From NCBI RefSeq assembly GCF_016785185.1, contig NZ_JAEKDY010000002.1: a DNA stretch of 64,000 nt; one strand, 5' to 3'. The position numbers and the translations under genes were made by a program. Of this stretch, positions 18,097-27,215 are shown in pieces. Each line of letters starts with the position of its first letter. Position 1 is the first letter of the stretch. This stretch comes from Heyndrickxia sporothermodurans. GTDB lineage: Bacteria; Bacillota; Bacilli; Bacillales; Bacillaceae_C. The notes beneath the pieces were generated by a model, which saw only the letters and a program-made list of their open reading frames with translations, was not told the origin of the DNA and ran no database searches.

Positions 18097-19476
18097 TTAA
18101 TTTTCAATCAAGGACTTAACAACCTCTTCTAACTTCATTCCTCTAGAACCTTTTACAAGTATCCATTCATCTCCTTTAATAATAGATTTTAATGACTGTA
18201 TGAGTTCTTGTTTGTCCGAAAAGTGGAAAACTCGTGTTGGCGGAAATTGTTCCGATGCACTTTCTGCTATATATTTTCCCAATTCTCCATAAGTAAAAAC
18301 ATAATGGATTTTTTCCGGATTTAATATACTTCCCACTTCTTTATGGAATTGGATTTCATTTTCTCCAAGCTCAAGCATATCTCCGAGAACAACAATTTTC
18401 CGTTCATCCTGATCAAGGTTTTCTAACATATGAATGGCAGCTTTCATCGATGTCGGACTTGCATTATAGGCATCATTTATCACTTGTGTTCCTTTTATTC
18501 CGGAATGTAGTTCCATTCGCATAGCTGAGAGCTTTAATGATTTTAGCCCGGACTCTATTTCCTCCAGCGACAAGTCTAATTCAAGCGCTGCGATTATACC
18601 CGCCAAAGCGTTTAAAACATTATACTCTCCTAGAACCGGTAGAAAGAGGTGTTTATCTGGTGCGATATTAACGGAGAATATGCTTCCATGATCTTTTTTC
18701 TCAATATAAATTGGGAATACATCATTCGACTTAGACTTCCCAAATGTTTTCACCCTAAAGTTGTTGTATAAATGTTCCCGTTCTTTTAAAAGTGGTTCAT
18801 CACCGATATAAATAAATAATCCATCCTCAGATAGGCCTTTTGTAATTTCTAATTTAGCTTCGGCAATTCCTTCCCTTGATCCGAGATCTTGGAGATGCGC
18901 TTCACCAATATTCGTGATAATCGCGATGTCCGGTTTTGCCATTTTCGTCAAAAATTCTATTTCTCCTCTAGCACTCATTCCCATTTCGAGGACAGCAACA
19001 TCAGTCTCTTCATTTAATGAAAGGATTGTGATCGGAAGACCTAAATGATTATTGTAATTGCCTTCTGTTTTTTGCACGACATACTTCTCACTTAACATAG
19101 CGGTTATGATGTCTTTTGTCGTTGTCTTTCCGTTACTGCCGGTAACACCAACAATTTTAATAGTAAGTTCTGAGCGATAGTTTCTTGCTAATTCCTGCAA
19201 GGCAACTTCGGTATTTTCTACTAAGATTATTGGTAAATGCGTAGGTGGATTAGGAACATCCTTTTGCCATAGTGATCCAGCTGCTCCGTTCTTTATTGCA
19301 TCTTCGACATATTTATGTCCATCGACATTTTGGCCTTTAAAAGGGATGAAAAGATTCCCGGATTGTAATTTTCGAGTATCAATACATACTCCATTAATCA
19401 TTGTATCAGCAAACGGGGAAACATCATTTTCAACCTTAATCATTTTAGTTATCTGCGAGATCGTTCTTTGAATCAT
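18097..19476 (-). CDS. murF: UDP-MurNAc-tripeptide:D-Ala-D-Ala ligase MurF
   Basis: This 459-residue Mur ligase adds the D-Ala-D-Ala dipeptide to UDP-MurNAc-tripeptide in the cytoplasm. The ATP-binding GVTGSNGKTT is at residues 110-119, followed by the central domain and the C-terminal domain (LVKGSRGMKLE near the end). It follows ddl, which makes its dipeptide substrate, with an 82-nt gap holding a terminator-like hairpin. Confidence 0.96.
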   Translation of the reverse strand: MIQRTISQITKMIKVENDVSPFADTMINGVCIDTRKLQSGNLFIPFKGQNVDGHKYVEDAIKNGAAGSLWQKDVPNPPTHLPIILVENTEVALQELARNYRSELTIKIVGVTGSNGKTTTKDIITAMLSEKYVVQKTEGNYNNHLGLPITILSLNEETDVAVLEMGMSARGEIEFLTKMAKPDIAIITNIGEAHLQDLGSREGIAEAKLEITKGLSEDGLFIYIGDEPLLKEREHLYNNFRVKTFGKSKSNDVFPIYIEKKDHGSIFSVNIAPDKHLFLPVLGEYNVLNALAGIIAALELDLSLEEIESGLKSLKLSAMRMELHSGIKGTQVINDAYNASPTSMKAAIHMLENLDQDERKIVVLGDMLELGENEIQFHKEVGSILNPEKIHYVFTYGELGKYIAESASEQFPPTRVFHFSDKQELIQSLKSIIKGDEWILVKGSRGMKLEEVVKSLIEN

Positions 19477-19498
19477 TATTCATTTCCTCCAGGCATTT

Positions 19499-19544
19499 AA
19501 AAAGAATAATAAGGGTGTCTCTACTTGATTTATGAGATACCCTT
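19499..19544 (-). terminator. hairpin between ddl and murF (attenuator-like)
   Basis: On the minus strand AAGGGTATCTC and GAGACACCCTT form an 11-bp stem with one A-C mismatch, followed by ATTATTCTTTTT. It stands between two genes of one pathway in the same direction, so it probably reduces rather than abolishes read-through. Confidence 0.55.
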
Positions 19545-19558
19545 ATAGATATTGAAAA

Positions 19559-20644
19559 TTAAAATGTGTGTTTAATGTTTTGTTTATCCTTATGTCGCTC
19601 TTGTGCCAGCTCTACCAATCGTTCAATTAATGCAGGATATTCAACTCCGCTATGCTTCCATAGAAGTGGGAACATACTAAATGGTGTAAAACCAGGCATT
19701 GTGTTTACTTCATTAATCAACACTTTCCCTTCGCTTGTAACAAAGAAATCGGCACGAACAAGGCCTGAACAATCTAATGCTTTAAATGCTTGAATAGCCG
19801 TTTTTGTTAATTCACGGTAAGTATCTGACGAAATTTCAGCCGGAATAATTAATGCTGTATTTCCATCCTCGTATTTTGCTTTATAATCGTAAAAGTCTTT
19901 TTTAGGAACAATTTCTCCAGCCACAGAACATTCTGGATCGTCATTACCAAGCACACCAATTTCTATTTCTCGAGCAATAATCCCTTCTTCAACAATCACT
20001 TTTCGATCAAATTGAAAAGCTTCTTCAAAGGCTGCTCCCAACTCATTACGATTCATACATTTACTTATCCCAACACTGGAGCCAAGATTTGCGGGTTTTA
20101 CAAAGCAAGGATATCCTAGTTCTTTTTCAACTTTTTCATATGCAGCTTCGCGATTACTTTCCCAATTATTGCGGATAAACCAGACATATTTAACTTGTTC
20201 TAAACCTGCCTGGGCAAATAAATTTTTCATAATCACTTTATCCATTCCGGCAGCAGATGCTAAAACTCCGTTTCCAACATAAGGTAAATTTAATAATTCA
20301 AGCATCCCTTGCACAGTACCATCTTCACCATTTGGTCCATGTAAAAGTGGGAAAATTACATCATACCCACTGTTTGCCTCTGACTCGGAAGGCGCACTTA
20401 CTAATGAAGTCGAAAGTGCATTAGGAGCGATCATTTCTCCCGTAGAAAACTCTAAAGCTTTAACACTTTCAATCGGACCTGTAATTGCTTCCCCTTTTAT
20501 CCATTTGCCCTCTGTATTTATATAGATCGGATTGATATCAAATTTTTCATGATCAAGTGCCTGTATAACTGCTTTTGCTGTTTGCAAGGATACTTGATGT
20601 TCAGCAGATTTCCCGCCATAAAGTAAGCATAATTTGGTTTTCAT
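19559..20644 (-). CDS. ddl: D-alanine--D-alanine ligase
   Basis: This 361-residue ATP-grasp enzyme joins two D-alanines. It has the N-terminal [13 protein letters not shown], the central [13 protein letters not shown] and the C-terminal metal-binding [11 protein letters not shown]. It acts directly before MurF, its genomic neighbour. A GGAGG site precedes the ATG. Confidence 0.96.
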   Translation of the reverse strand: MKTKLCLLYGGKSAEHQVSLQTAKAVIQALDHEKFDINPIYINTEGKWIKGEAITGPIESVKALEFSTGEMIAPNALSTSLVSAPSESEANSGYDVIFPLLHGPNGEDGTVQGMLELLNLPYVGNGVLASAAGMDKVIMKNLFAQAGLEQVKYVWFIRNNWESNREAAYEKVEKELGYPCFVKPANLGSSVGISKCMNRNELGAAFEEAFQFDRKVIVEEGIIAREIEIGVLGNDDPECSVAGEIVPKKDFYDYKAKYEDGNTALIIPAEISSDTYRELTKTAIQAFKALDCSGLVRADFFVTSEGKVLINEVNTMPGFTPFSMFPLLWKHSGVEYPALIERLVELAQERHKDKQNIKHTF

Positions 20645-20760
20645 GTTTTTCCTCCATCATAATAACTACAAATAGTTTAGCATTATTCCATTGATTGTTG
20701 ATTTAGGTCATTTGCCTAAATTATCTTATGTAAAAAGTCCGATTTCTGTGCTGGGTCATT

Positions 20761-21528
20761 TTATTTCACAAAAGCCTTCCATTCTTTAGCTTTTCGATCA
20801 TAAACAATTTTCCCATCTAATTGACGCCGATCGCGTTCCTTATATTCCTCGTACATTTCGTCCATATCATAGTAATCACCAATGACCCAAATCGGTATTT
20901 CTACAGTAGTTCTAGTGTAGGTAGCCTCTTCAATCGCAAAGAGCATTCCCTCTTTCATATCTTCAATAAATGGATAAAGGATTTCGACTGGTATTGAAGG
21001 AATATCCTTTTTCTTTTTAAATCCAAGAAGGGTTTTCTCTGCTTTTTCATTTAACCGGTTGGATATGGTGGTTCCTAAAGTTGTATAGAAGTCATCAAAG
21101 CGACGATAGTAAGTTTTGTTAACCCAGCCATCGTCATGGGATAAATAGGCAAACCGATTATTCAACTTTCGATAAAATGGCAGACGCAAGTGAGATTTTA
21201 TATGGCTTAAATATAATAATTCTGCAATCTCCTGACCATCTAGATGATTTAATGTATCCTCATCCTCAAAATCAATCCAGCAAAAATCTTCATAATGATA
21301 AATGTTGTCTTTTGTCATTTTCGGAATCAATTCAGCGTCAACATAATCAAGTAATGTATGGAGATTAAAATTCGCATCCTCAAATTGATGTCTTAGTAAA
21401 AGAAGATTAGGTAAATCAGGAAAGGCTTGATAAAAATCATAAAAATCAATGCCATGTGATAAGACATAATGATCCACAACATTTGTATGAACGTAGATGA
21501 CTCCCCGATTCGCAACACGATTTTTCAA
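20761..21528 (-). CDS. conserved-looking protein of unknown function, 255 aa
   Basis: I do not recognise this protein. It is soluble in appearance, with no signal peptide or membrane helix. It is rich in Asp, Tyr and Phe, with acidic-aromatic stretches such as FYDFYQAFPDLP, YHYEDFCWIDFEDED and GDYYDMDEMYEEY. Start TTG 21528 is supported by GGAGGG seven nucleotides upstream; the alternative would shorten it by many residues. It is monocistronic, sits at the edge of the B. subtilis-collinear block and diverges from the CNNM gene. The steady codon use and good ribosome-binding site argue that it is real. Confidence 0.8.
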   Translation of the reverse strand: MKNRVANRGVIYVHTNVVDHYVLSHGIDFYDFYQAFPDLPNLLLLRHQFEDANFNLHTLLDYVDAELIPKMTKDNIYHYEDFCWIDFEDEDTLNHLDGQEIAELLYLSHIKSHLRLPFYRKLNNRFAYLSHDDGWVNKTYYRRFDDFYTTLGTTISNRLNEKAEKTLLGFKKKKDIPSIPVEILYPFIEDMKEGMLFAIEEATYTRTTVEIPIWVIGDYYDMDEMYEEYKERDRRQLDGKIVYDRKAKEWKAFVK

Positions 21529-21741
21529 TAGAGTTCCCTCCGAATTAATATCTCCTAATGGGATACGTAAAAAACAGCTTCATTTTGAAAGGGCTGTTTC
21601 ACAAAAAACTTTCGTTACTTTTATTTTACCAAATTTTTATGATAAATCCTTAAAATATTTTCTACATATTTTATCATCGATTGTTTTGCAACCTTTTTTA
21701 TTTAGATTTATTCTGTATGATTTTCGGGTACATTATCAATA

Positions 21742-21780
21742 AGAGGAGGTGCAAGTTTTACTTATTAGTAAAACAGTCCT
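21742..21780 (+). promoter_or_regulatory. SD-hairpin-start leader of the first CNNM gene
   Basis: A strong AGAGGAGGT (21742-21750) is 30 nt from the ATG at 21781. Between them a perfect palindrome, GTTTTACT-TATT-AGTAAAAC (21755-21774), can fold and bring the site to an effective 10 nt. An in-frame TAA (21769-21771) inside the stem excludes any earlier start. The second CNNM gene has the same design with unrelated bases. Confidence 0.7.
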
Positions 21781-23073
21781 ATGCCAATAGTCAATTTTAT
21801 CATTATTATTATTCTTATTGCCATTACTGCTTTTTTCGTCGCTTCAGAATTTGCTATTGTTCGTGTGCGTACTTCTAGAATCGATCAATTAATTGCGGAA
21901 GGAAACCAGTCAGCTATAACAGCAAAAAAGGTGATTTCCAATCTTGATAGTTATTTATCAGCTATTCAGTTAGGTATTACCGTTACTTCCCTAATATTAG
22001 GATGGCTAGGTGAACCGACAGTCCAAGTGTTATTAAACCCAATTTTGGAAAAAATTCATTTTCCGCCGTCCATTTCTAGCATTATTTCGTTTATTATTTC
22101 CTTTGCCCTTATTACTTTTTTTAATGTTGTATTAGGTGAACTGGCGCCAAAATCATTTGCTATTCAAAAAACAGAAGAGATTACTTTATTTGTTGCCAAA
22201 CCTTTAGTTTGGTTCAATCGCATTATGTTTCCCTTTATTTGGACATTAAACAAATCATCACGTCTCGTAACCAAACTTGCCGGACTAAAACCTGCCTCGG
22301 ATAGTGAAATTGCACCTACAGAGGAAGAGCTTCGCATCATTTTATCGGAAAGTTTAAAAAGCGGTGAGATTAATCAATCCGAATATAAGTACGTGAATAA
22401 TATTTTTGAATTTGATAATCGAATTGCAAAGGAAATTATGGTACCGCGTACAGAAATGGTGACATTGGAAAAAGAAGCAACAATTGATGAAATTTTAGAA
22501 ACTGCAAAGGTTGAAAAGTTCACAAGATATCCTATTACAAACGGTGATAAAGATAGTATTATCGGGATTGTAAACATTAAAGAAGTCTTAACCGATTGTA
22601 TTTTTGATGAATGTCTCGAAGAAAACCCAATTGAAAAATATATAAAACCTGTTCCAAAAGTGATTGAAACAGTCCCAATAAAAGGGCTTTTATCTAAAAT
22701 ACAAAAAGATCGTACACATATGGTAATTTTACTTGATGAATATGGCGGGACCGCAGGGCTAGTCACTGTTGAAGATATTCTTGAAGAAATCGTCGGAGAA
22801 ATTCGTGATGAATTTGACTCAGATGAAATTCCGCTCATTCGAAAGATTAATGATTCCCATTATATTTTAGATGCAAAAGTGCTAATTGAAGAAGTTAACG
22901 ATTTACTAGGGACCCATATTTTTGATGAAGAGATCGACACCCTCGGCGGTTGGCTCCTTACGAAGAAATATGACTTAAAGAAAGGTGATATTGTGGAATG
23001 GGAGAATTTTGAATTTATTGTATCAGATATGGAACAATCACATGTCCAATATGTTGAAGTGAAAAAAATATAG
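21781..23073 (+). CDS. CNNM/CorC-family transporter (MpfA/YhdP-like)
   Basis: This 430-residue membrane protein has an N-terminal CNNM (DUF21) transmembrane domain (about 1-190) with the signature AFFVASEFAIVRVR. A pair of CBS domains follows (about 205-330), including IMVPRTEM and DEYGGTAGLVTVEDILEEIVGEI, and then a C-terminal CorC_HlyC domain (about 345-428). The family includes B. subtilis MpfA (YhdP), which exports magnesium, so a role in divalent-cation efflux is inferred. The start aligns with YhdP. A close paralogue lies at 25036-26388. The leader is described separately. Confidence 0.9.
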   Translation: MPIVNFIIIIILIAITAFFVASEFAIVRVRTSRIDQLIAEGNQSAITAKKVISNLDSYLSAIQLGITVTSLILGWLGEPTVQVLLNPILEKIHFPPSISSIISFIISFALITFFNVVLGELAPKSFAIQKTEEITLFVAKPLVWFNRIMFPFIWTLNKSSRLVTKLAGLKPASDSEIAPTEEELRIILSESLKSGEINQSEYKYVNNIFEFDNRIAKEIMVPRTEMVTLEKEATIDEILETAKVEKFTRYPITNGDKDSIIGIVNIKEVLTDCIFDECLEENPIEKYIKPVPKVIETVPIKGLLSKIQKDRTHMVILLDEYGGTAGLVTVEDILEEIVGEIRDEFDSDEIPLIRKINDSHYILDAKVLIEEVNDLLGTHIFDEEIDTLGGWLLTKKYDLKKGDIVEWENFEFIVSDMEQSHVQYVEVKKI

Positions 23074-23115
23074 TAGAAATCTAAAAAGTTTTCAAGTGAT
23101 TGACGCTTTAAAAAC

Positions 23116-23146
23116 AGCACAGAGTGGATTGAGCGGAAAGGAACGG
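23116..23146. repeat. short repeat remnant, copy a
   Basis: About 30 bp (GCACAGAGTGGATTG...GGAACGG) resemble 31237-31266 and the outer end of the long repeats at 31033 and 42920, where the common core is GATTGGAGCG followed by AAGG. It is probably a decayed end of the same repeat family. Confidence 0.4.
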
Positions 23147-23150
23147 ACAT

Positions 23151-23171
23151 AAAAAAAGGAAACCTTTTCTT
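23151..23171 (+). terminator. weak terminator after first CNNM gene
   Basis: AAAAAAAGG-AAA-CCTTTTCTT forms a short A-T-rich hairpin about 80 nt after the CNNM stop codon. Its strength is uncertain. Confidence 0.35.
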
Positions 23172-23224
23172 AAAGTAAGACGTCTATAACTATTGATGTG
23201 TTACATAGAAATTAGGTGAAAAAA

Positions 23225-24409
23225 GTGAAAAAGCAACAAAAAGTGATCGATAAAATTGATTGGACATTAGTACTTATCTTGTTTTTATTTTTAATAATTA
23301 GTTGCATCTCTATTTCAAGTGCACAAACATCTGCTCAATATAAAGGGAACTTTGTTCTGCAACAAGGTGTTTGGTATGTGATTGGCTTTACGATTATCGG
23401 AATGGCTCTCATTCTAGATCCTAGCCAGTATCGAAAACTTTCCTATTATTTTTACGGATTTGGGATTTTATTACTAGTAGGATTGCTCATCGCACCACAC
23501 TGTATCAATACAGGCTGCTTAGTTCCTAGAAAGAATGGGGCAACTAGTTGGTACGTATTACCGGGATTAGGGCAAATACAGCCCTCTGAGTTCATGAAAA
23601 CATTCTTAATTCTTGCAGTAAGTAATATAATTGCCTCTCATAATGAAAAAGTGACCGTAAAAACAACAAAAACAGATTTGTTTCTTTTGCTAAAAATAGG
23701 ATTAATTACAGCACTGCCACTTGCTTTAATCTTACTTCAACCGGATTTGGGTACCGGTTTAGTTTTAATTGCGATTGTCGCCGGATTGGTGCTTATTTCA
23801 GGAATTACTTGGAAAATCATTTTACCATTATATACGTCCATTCTGACTATCGGAGGTACAGTATTGTATTTTGTCATATGGGCACCTGAAACACTTGTAA
23901 AATATCTTCCTGTTAAAGCATATCAATTCGATCGAATTTATGCTTGGCTCTACCCCGAAAACTACCCCGAAGAGAGCTGGCATCTCCTTCTCTCGATGAG
24001 TGCTATCGGGTCCGGTGAAGTATCAGGTAAAGGCTTTTTTAACAAAGAAGTTTATTTACCTGAAAGACATACGGATTTTATTTTTAGTGTAATTGGAGAA
24101 GAATTCGGATTTGTTGGAGCAAGTATTGTTATTTGTTTATACTTTTTCTTAATTTACCATTTAACGAAAACGGCCATTTTCACAAAAAATCCATTCAATT
24201 CTTACGTTTGTGCCGGCATTATTTGTATGATTACTTTTCATGTGTTTCAAAACATTGGAATGACCATCCAGGTACTTCCAATCACAGGCATTCCGCTTCC
24301 GTTTATCAGCTATGGTGGAAGCTCTTTAATGGGAAATATGTTAGCTTTAGGATTGATATTTAGCATCCGGTTTTACCACAGGGATTACATGTTTTCTTCG
24401 GAAAATTGA
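23225..24409 (+). CDS. SEDS-family peptidoglycan polymerase (RodA/FtsW/SpoVE family)
   Basis: This 394-residue protein has about ten transmembrane helices. Family signatures are GLGQIQPSEFMK (about 112-123), LLQPDLGTGLV (about 170), the extracellular PERHTDFIFSVIGEEFGF with the catalytic Asp, and GIPLPFISYGGSSL near the C-terminus. SEDS proteins polymerise lipid II into glycan. Its position next to CNNM genes, with no class B PBP gene, does not tell which process it serves; it is closest in appearance to RodA-type proteins. I start it at the GTG 6 nt after AGGTGA, three codons inside the longest frame. Confidence 0.88.
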   Translation: MKKQQKVIDKIDWTLVLILFLFLIISCISISSAQTSAQYKGNFVLQQGVWYVIGFTIIGMALILDPSQYRKLSYYFYGFGILLLVGLLIAPHCINTGCLVPRKNGATSWYVLPGLGQIQPSEFMKTFLILAVSNIIASHNEKVTVKTTKTDLFLLLKIGLITALPLALILLQPDLGTGLVLIAIVAGLVLISGITWKIILPLYTSILTIGGTVLYFVIWAPETLVKYLPVKAYQFDRIYAWLYPENYPEESWHLLLSMSAIGSGEVSGKGFFNKEVYLPERHTDFIFSVIGEEFGFVGASIVICLYFFLIYHLTKTAIFTKNPFNSYVCAGIICMITFHVFQNIGMTIQVLPITGIPLPFISYGGSSLMGNMLALGLIFSIRFYHRDYMFSSEN

Positions 24410-24410
24410 T

Positions 24411-24443
24411 AAAGTCGGTTTTGGAAGAAAATCGACTTTTTTT
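24411..24443 (+). terminator. terminator of the SEDS gene
   Basis: AAAGTCGGTTTT, loop GGAAG, AAAATCGACTTT and a run of T follow 1 nt after the stop codon. Confidence 0.85.
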
Positions 24444-24513
24444 ATTAAATATAAAGCATAGTGTAGAATATAACTCCATAAATTATGTTAAAGAAGTATG
24501 AAAAGTATCACGT

Positions 24514-24542
24514 TTGACTGTATGGTTTATTTTTTTTATAAT
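24514..24542 (+). promoter_or_regulatory. promoter of merR-like gene and second CNNM gene
   Basis: TTGACT (24514-24519), a 17-nt spacer and a perfect TATAAT (24537-24542) lie 38 nt before the MerR-like start. Confidence 0.75.
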
Positions 24543-24580
24543 ATGTTTAACATTTTATTAAGGGGTGATCGAATGGGGCT

Positions 24581-24991
24581 GTGTACCGAATCGGTGAATT
24601 AGCATCAATAGCGAATGTTTCAAAAAGAACAATAGACTACTATACTAGTATTGGCTTATTGAAAGCAAGTCGATCAAAGTCGAATTATCGAATATACGAA
24701 ACAGACGCAATAGATGACTTGAAATTTATTGAAGACTGTAAAAAGCTGTCCCTGCCTCTTGATACGATCCGAAAAAAATTGGAAATCAAAAAAGGCATTA
24801 CATTAGATGAGAAGTTACTTTTACAGCGCGTTGATTTTGTCCATCATCAAATAAAACAATTAAATAATGAGCTATCAGATTTAATTTTTGCAATTGAAAA
24901 ACTAAATCAAGAAGAAAAGGAATCTTTTTACCAAAAGCTAATTTCTGAAAGTACTTGTTTAGTAAACTCTTTAAATCTATTAACAAAATAG
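24581..24991 (+). CDS. MerR-family transcriptional regulator
   Basis: This 136-residue regulator has an N-terminal winged helix (YRIGELASIANVSKRTIDYY, then the second wing) and a C-terminal coiled-coil for dimerisation (about 75-120), with no cysteine cluster typical of mercury or copper sensors. Its stop codon overlaps the SD of the following CNNM gene, so it may control cation efflux; B. subtilis also has a MerR gene near yhdP. The start is problematic. The best site, AAGGGGTGAT, points at an out-of-frame ATG (24572) that opens a 9-codon frame, whereas this GTG has only GGGG 2 nt upstream. Confidence 0.85.
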   Translation: MYRIGELASIANVSKRTIDYYTSIGLLKASRSKSNYRIYETDAIDDLKFIEDCKKLSLPLDTIRKKLEIKKGITLDEKLLLQRVDFVHHQIKQLNNELSDLIFAIEKLNQEEKESFYQKLISESTCLVNSLNLLTK

Positions 24992-25035
24992 GAGGTGACT
25001 CCTATCTCGTGTTCATACGGGATAGGTAAACTTAT
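24990..25035 (+). promoter_or_regulatory. SD-hairpin-start leader of the second CNNM gene
   Basis: A strong AGGAGGT (24990-24996) is 39 nt from the TTG start at 25036. A 10-bp stem with a single G-T pair, CCTATCTCGT (25001-25010) with ACGGGATAGG (25017-25026), fills the interval and reduces the effective spacing to about 13 nt. An in-frame TAA at 25027-25029 rules out an upstream start. The sequence is unrelated to the hairpin of the first CNNM gene, but the layout is the same. Confidence 0.7.
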
Positions 25036-26388
25036 TTGGACGACATATTTAGGCTTGTGCTTGTTTTTATTATCATAGCACTTTCCGCATTCTTTGTTGC
25101 ATCGGAATTTGCAATTGTAAAGGTAAGAAGTACTCGAATTGATCAGCTAGTAGAAGAAGGAAACAAGAAAGCTCTTGCTGCCAAGAAAATTCTTTCTAAT
25201 TTAGATGAATATTTATCTACAGTGCAGCTAGGTATTACAATACTTTCGTTAGTATTAGGGTGGATTGGTGAGGCAACGGTTTCCAAGTTACTTATGCCGG
25301 TATTTTCTTTTGTCCATATTACTGGACCATCCGTACACGTAATTTCTACCATTCTTTCTTTCCTACTCATTACATTTGTACACGTAGTTGTAGGTGAATT
25401 AGCACCAAAAACGGTGGCTATTCAAAAAGCTGAATCGATTAGCTTATTAACTTCACGACCACTTATCTTTATTCATCGCATATTATTCCCATTCGTATGG
25501 CTTTTAAATACTTCTTCACGATTGGTAACAAGACTGTTTGGTCTTAAGGAAGTAAATGAGAATGAATTGGCCCATACTGAAGAAGAATTGCGAATTATTG
25601 TTTCCGAGAGCTACAAAAGCGGTGAAATTAACCAATCTGAGTTTAAATATGTGAATAAAATATTTGAATTCGATAATCGAATTGCAAAAGAAATTATGGT
25701 CCCACGAACCGAAATTTCTTCACTTTCGAAAGAAGATTCTTTAGATGCATTGTTACAAACGATTCGTGAGGAACGATACACTCGCTATCCAGTAATCGAT
25801 GGGGATAAAGATCACATCATTGGGATGGTTAATGCAAAGGAATTTTTAACAGATTTACTTGGTGATCCTGATACGAAACCAACGCTTAATTCATATATCC
25901 GTCCGATTATCCGGGTAATCGATACGATTCCTATTCAAGAGCTTCTATTAATGATGCAAAAGGAACGTATTCATATGGCCGTATTAATTGATGAATATGG
26001 CGGAACATCAGGACTTGTGACAGTAGAAGATATACTAGAAGAAATTGTTGGTGAAATCCGAGACGAATTTGATATGGATGAGGTGCCACTTATCCGTAAA
26101 GTGAAGGAAAATCATTATATTATTGATTCAAAAGTATTAGTTACTGAGGTGAATGATCTCCTTGGCACGCATATCGACGATGAAGATATCGATACAATTG
26201 GCGGTTGGGTTTTAACAGAAAATTATGAAGCCAAACAAGGTGATGTCATCGAATTCGAAAATTTCGATTTCACTATTAAGGAAATGGAAGATCTTCATGT
26301 GAAATATGTTGAAGTGAAAAAAAAGCCAACACAAGACGTAAAGCTTAAAAAGCAGCTCCCAATCACAAATTCTGAAGCTGCACTTTAA
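25036..26388 (+). CDS. CNNM/CorC-family transporter, second paralogue
   Basis: This 450-residue paralogue of the 21781-23073 product has the same domain order: CNNM membrane domain (SAFFVASEFAIVKVR), tandem CBS domains (IMVPRTEIS, DEYGGTSGLVTVEDILEEIVGEI) and the CorC_HlyC domain. A short Lys-rich tail is added. Divalent-cation efflux is inferred from MpfA. The start TTG aligns with the B. subtilis YhdP start. It is translated from the merR transcript, with its SD overlapping the merR stop. The two CNNM genes flank the SEDS gene, which suggests local duplication. Confidence 0.9.
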   Translation: MDDIFRLVLVFIIIALSAFFVASEFAIVKVRSTRIDQLVEEGNKKALAAKKILSNLDEYLSTVQLGITILSLVLGWIGEATVSKLLMPVFSFVHITGPSVHVISTILSFLLITFVHVVVGELAPKTVAIQKAESISLLTSRPLIFIHRILFPFVWLLNTSSRLVTRLFGLKEVNENELAHTEEELRIIVSESYKSGEINQSEFKYVNKIFEFDNRIAKEIMVPRTEISSLSKEDSLDALLQTIREERYTRYPVIDGDKDHIIGMVNAKEFLTDLLGDPDTKPTLNSYIRPIIRVIDTIPIQELLLMMQKERIHMAVLIDEYGGTSGLVTVEDILEEIVGEIRDEFDMDEVPLIRKVKENHYIIDSKVLVTEVNDLLGTHIDDEDIDTIGGWVLTENYEAKQGDVIEFENFDFTIKEMEDLHVKYVEVKKKPTQDVKLKKQLPITNSEAAL

Positions 26389-26397
26389 TATAACAGG

Positions 26398-26424
26398 AAA
26401 GCACTGCTTAGCAGTGCTTTTTTA
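26398..26424 (+). terminator. terminator of second CNNM gene
   Basis: AAAGCACTGC-TTA-GCAGTGC followed by TTTTTTAT lies 10 nt after the stop codon. On the minus strand the tail is weaker, but it may also serve the converging ABC permease gene. Confidence 0.85.
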
Positions 26425-26441
26425 TATTTCTTAATACTATA

Positions 26442-27215
26442 TTAGTGCTGTCCCAATACCCCTTTTATCATCGCTGTTTTTTCACAGCGTTTGAACACAA
26501 CAACACCAAGAAAGAGGTACACTGCAGCGTTAGCAATTAGTGATGTATAATCAACAATTGAAAAATTCATTAAACTTGAGTGATGAATCATAATCCCCCT
26601 TGCCATATCTACCCCTTTCACAACCGGAAGAATCGTTAAATAAGGCATAGTTGAAAGCGGGGCAAAAGTTAGACCCATTAATATAAACTGAAAAATTTGA
26701 AGAAACGAACCAATTTGTTTAAAAATAATGGCCAAACCGGCAATCATAAAACTCACACCAACCATACTTATTAATGTAAAAATTAATATTGGAAGGATAG
26801 ACAAAACATCTACATTTAGCCAAGTATTGGTTGTTATCATCGATAGGTATAAAAGAATGACAATCATAACAAGTTGAAGAATAGTAGATGAGATAATTCG
26901 GGCGAGTAAAATTTTCCATGCCCCCATTGGTGACATATACATTTGTTCTAGTGTACCTAGTTGCGCTTCATTCATAATGCTCCATCCAATCCCCTGCATC
27001 ACCATCATAGCTAAAAACCAAAATAAATAATTCACAATCGTATTTTGTACATTCACTTCTACTGTGGACGGGTCACCAACAATTTGAATGCCAAAAAACA
27101 GAAACAAGAAAATCGCATAAAAAGTGATAAGTTCACTGATCGTGTTTGGTAAATATCTTTTTAAATAAATATACTCTCTCCGAAAGTTCGCCTTAAACAG
27201 ATACAGCCACTTCAT
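26442..27215 (-). CDS. ABC-2-type transporter permease
   Basis: This 257-residue membrane protein has about six helices and the ABC-2 layout. It includes the cytosolic WSIMNEAQLGTLEQMYMSPMG coupling-helix region between helices 2 and 3 that is typical of DrrB-like drug or lipid exporters. It overlaps the upstream ATPase gene by 23 nt and forms a two-gene exporter with it. The substrate cannot be told from sequence. Confidence 0.88.
   Translation of the reverse strand: MKWLYLFKANFRREYIYLKRYLPNTISELITFYAIFLFLFFGIQIVGDPSTVEVNVQNTIVNYLFWFLAMMVMQGIGWSIMNEAQLGTLEQMYMSPMGAWKILLARIISSTILQLVMIVILLYLSMITTNTWLNVDVLSILPILIFTLISMVGVSFMIAGLAIIFKQIGSFLQIFQFILMGLTFAPLSTMPYLTILPVVKGVDMARGIMIHHSSLMNFSIVDYTSLIANAAVYLFLGVVVFKRCEKTAMIKGVLGQH

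Noticed and set aside
20701..20720. TTTAGG/CCTAAA hairpin upstream of ddl
   Set aside because: The stem has only six pairs, without T-run or clear position relative to a promoter.
24571..24601. Annotating MGLCTESVN as a real gene
   Set aside because: Nine codons with out-of-frame overlap are better treated as a start-site anomaly of the MerR-like gene.
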